Assembly (NCBI RefSeq): GCF_002101885.1
Contig: NZ_LQPS01000029.1
Location: forward strand, 1-64,000
Source: Mycolicibacter senuensis
GTDB taxonomy: Bacteria > Actinomycetota > Actinomycetes > Mycobacteriales > Mycobacteriaceae
DNA length: 64,000 nucleotides
Reading direction: 5' to 3'
The stretch's first letter is position 1; every line of letters starts with the position of its first letter. Shown here piece by piece: positions 62,679 through 64,000 of this stretch. The notes under the pieces were generated by a model. That model worked only from the letters and a program-made list of their open reading frames with translations. It was not told the origin of the DNA and ran no database searches. Position numbers and translations under genes: made by a program.

Positions 62679-63500
62679 TCAGAAGGCGTAGCGGTGGTAC
62701 TGCGACATGTTCGCCACCGCCGGAACCAGCGACATCACTTTGCCCAGCGCCCGATAGCGGCGGGGAAGCTGCCCGTAGGTGTCCGACTCGAACCAGCGGA
62801 CCCATTGCAGCAGCCGGGCGCCCGGCACCGCTGCCAGGATCTCGCGGGGGTCGTTGATCCCCCACTGCAGCTGCGCCCCGGAGCGGCGTACCACGGCGTT
62901 GGCCCACTGAGTCTTGATGCCCAACCGGTTGAAGGCGTCGAACTGCAACTCCCCGCTCGGAGCGTGCCCGACCACTCGGCGCAGCAACGCCACGCCCTCG
63001 GATTCGTTGAGATACATGGTCAGCCCTTCACCGAGCATCAATGTCGGCCGGCCCGTGGGAATTTCGGCCAGCCACGCCGGGTCGGTGACCGATGCCGCCA
63101 CCACGTGGTTTTGTTCGCGCGCGGGAAGTAGCCGCCGGCGCAGCTCGGCGACGTCGGGATAGTCGATGTCATACCAGTCGACCCCGTCGCCGGGCTGCAG
63201 CCGCAGATAGCGGGCGTCGAGCCCACACCCCACATGCAGCACCACCGCGTCGGGGTTGACCGCCAGGAACTGGCCTGCCCAGGCATCGAAGTGCGCCGAG
63301 CGGGTGGTCACCGACGGTGACCGGGCCGCGGTGATCGTGGTCCTGGCCCAGTCGTAGTCGATGCGTGCGACCACCTCCTTGGCGTAGCGATCACCCAGGA
63401 TCGGTTCGGGCAAGTCGGCGTCCAGCGCTTTGGCGTACAGCGTCGCGAGCATGGTCTGCGGAGCTCCGCTGAGATCCACCCTCGCCTTGTCGGAGGTCAT
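62679..63500 (-). CDS. SAM-dependent methyltransferase, Ppm1/Ppm2/Tcmp (LCMT-like) family
   Basis: A 273-residue leucine-carboxymethyltransferase-like protein. The SAM-binding motif is VVLHVGCGLDARYLRLQPGD near residue 88, with the ligand pair WYDIDYPDV and the later GEGLTMYL typical of this large mycobacterial family. Substrate unknown. It ends 35 bp before the TetR operator region, with the same orientation as the TetR operon, but its own stop and the palindrome suggest a separate unit. Confidence 0.88.
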   Translation of the reverse strand: MTSDKARVDLSGAPQTMLATLYAKALDADLPEPILGDRYAKEVVARIDYDWARTTITAARSPSVTTRSAHFDAWAGQFLAVNPDAVVLHVGCGLDARYLRLQPGDGVDWYDIDYPDVAELRRRLLPAREQNHVVAASVTDPAWLAEIPTGRPTLMLGEGLTMYLNESEGVALLRRVVGHAPSGELQFDAFNRLGIKTQWANAVVRRSGAQLQWGINDPREILAAVPGARLLQWVRWFESDTYGQLPRRYRALGKVMSLVPAVANMSQYHRYAF

Positions 63501-63564
63501 GAACCTCGAGGCTAACGGCGCTGCCGGCCGGACGGAGCGAACTGAACGCCGAGCGGTGTGGTGT

Positions 63565-64000
63565 TCAGCCCCCGGTCGTTACCCACTGCCGTTCAACGGC
63601 TTTGACCAGCGCCGTCAGGGTCGCATTGACCGGAGCCTGCTCCCCCACCCGCGCGGCGGTGCGAACCACGGCGCCGTTGATCACATCGATCTCGCTGACC
63701 CGGCGGGCCAGGTGGTCCAGCAGTGCCGACGGTTTGGCGTCCGGCAGCTGCGCCCCGAAGGCCCGCACGTGGGCAACCGGGTCGGTCACGGCGATGCCTA
63801 TCCCGGCGGCGCCGGCCACCGTCCAGGCCTCGGTGGCCGCGGCGCGGCTGACCGGCCCCATGTCTGCGTCGTCCATGACCTGCCCCACCGTCATGCCGGT
63901 CAATGCGCACGGCGCGCTGTAGGCGACGTTGCAGATCAGCTTCTCCCACTGCATCGCGGCGATGTCGGCGACCGCGGCGGCGTCGAAGCCGGCATCGGCC
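63565..64000 (-). CDS. 2-dehydropantoate 2-reductase-like protein, C-terminal part (cut by the window edge)
   Basis: The frame is open across the right edge; 145 codons remain. Sequence MQWEKLICNVAYSAPCALTG is the PanE/ApbA C-terminal helical domain, where the Lys and Asn bind substrate in ketopantoate reductase (KxxxN pattern: WEKLICNVAY). Visible upstream residues DAGFDAAAVADIA match the linker. Several paralogues exist, so true ketopantoate activity is not proven. N-terminal Rossmann part is outside the window. Confidence 0.8.
   Translation of the reverse strand, partial: ADAGFDAAAVADIAAMQWEKLICNVAYSAPCALTGMTVGQVMDDADMGPVSRAAATEAWTVAGAAGIGIAVTDPVAHVRAFGAQLPDAKPSALLDHLARRVSEIDVINGAVVRTAARVGEQAPVNATLTALVKAVERQWVTTGG

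Overview
The window is high-GC actinobacterial chromosome from a non-tuberculous Mycobacteriaceae member. Evidence: a PGRS (Gly-Gly-Asn/Asp rich) repeat protein, KorAB, ClpP1/ClpP2, a GlbO-type truncated haemoglobin, a mycothiol-type DsbA-like reductase, LprG/LppX-family lipoprotein, a WS/DGAT acyltransferase, and a gene order that follows the M. tuberculosis H37Rv block from folC (Rv2447c) to bkdA (Rv2497c) as I remember it. I cannot name the species; a Mycolicibacter-like or slow-growing NTM is a guess.

Layout. 1-98: 3' tail of a probable IS110-type transposase abutting folC. 110-6595 (minus): folC, valS, a DUF937 protein, an Rv2449c-like reductase and a minimal rpfE. 6596-7470: AT-richer non-coding stretch. 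7471-11096: mobA, korB, korA. 11558-12691: a DesA3-like desaturase inserted between korA and clpX. 12719-18079: protein quality control (clpX, mmuM on the other strand, clpP2, clpP1 with an upstream ClgR-like box, tig) and tRNA-Pro. 18204-21599: tRNA-Gly, lipP, nei, rpiB and the Rv2466c-like reductase. 21600-24412: an accessory locus with a signal-peptide PGRS protein that has no PE domain. 24560-33041: pepN, an orphan HEEIH protein, DUF5130 and a small membrane protein, a nitrilase-family hydrolase, HNH protein, glbO, aglA and a thioesterase. 33038-40187: NAD-glutamate dehydrogenase, ettA, ssbB.

40341-44747 is an insertion relative to H37Rv (lipoprotein, ProP-like symporter, CopD/CtaG fusion). 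44801-50198 is a tightly overlapping lipid operon (WS/DGAT, plsC, plsB2). tRNA-Arg, an unannotatably small 29-residue membrane protein, echA14 and the branched-chain keto-acid dehydrogenase operon bkdABC follow. From 54959 the H37Rv order stops: a MocR regulator and divergent FMN protein share a concentric palindrome; a very large membrane-cupredoxin-copper nitrite reductase fusion comes next; then a TetR-DUF1214-sulfotransferase operon with a near-perfect palindromic operator, a Ppm1/Tcmp-type methyltransferase, and the C-terminal part of a PanE-like reductase cut by the window end.

Most of the window is housekeeping. The least ordinary items are the three-part copper nitrite reductase (57001-59583), the PE-less PGRS protein with its 68-residue periodic array and upstream 21-bp tandem repeat, the orphan HEEIH protein beside pepN, and the 29-residue membrane peptide at 50637. 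I found no CRISPR array, phage or defence island.
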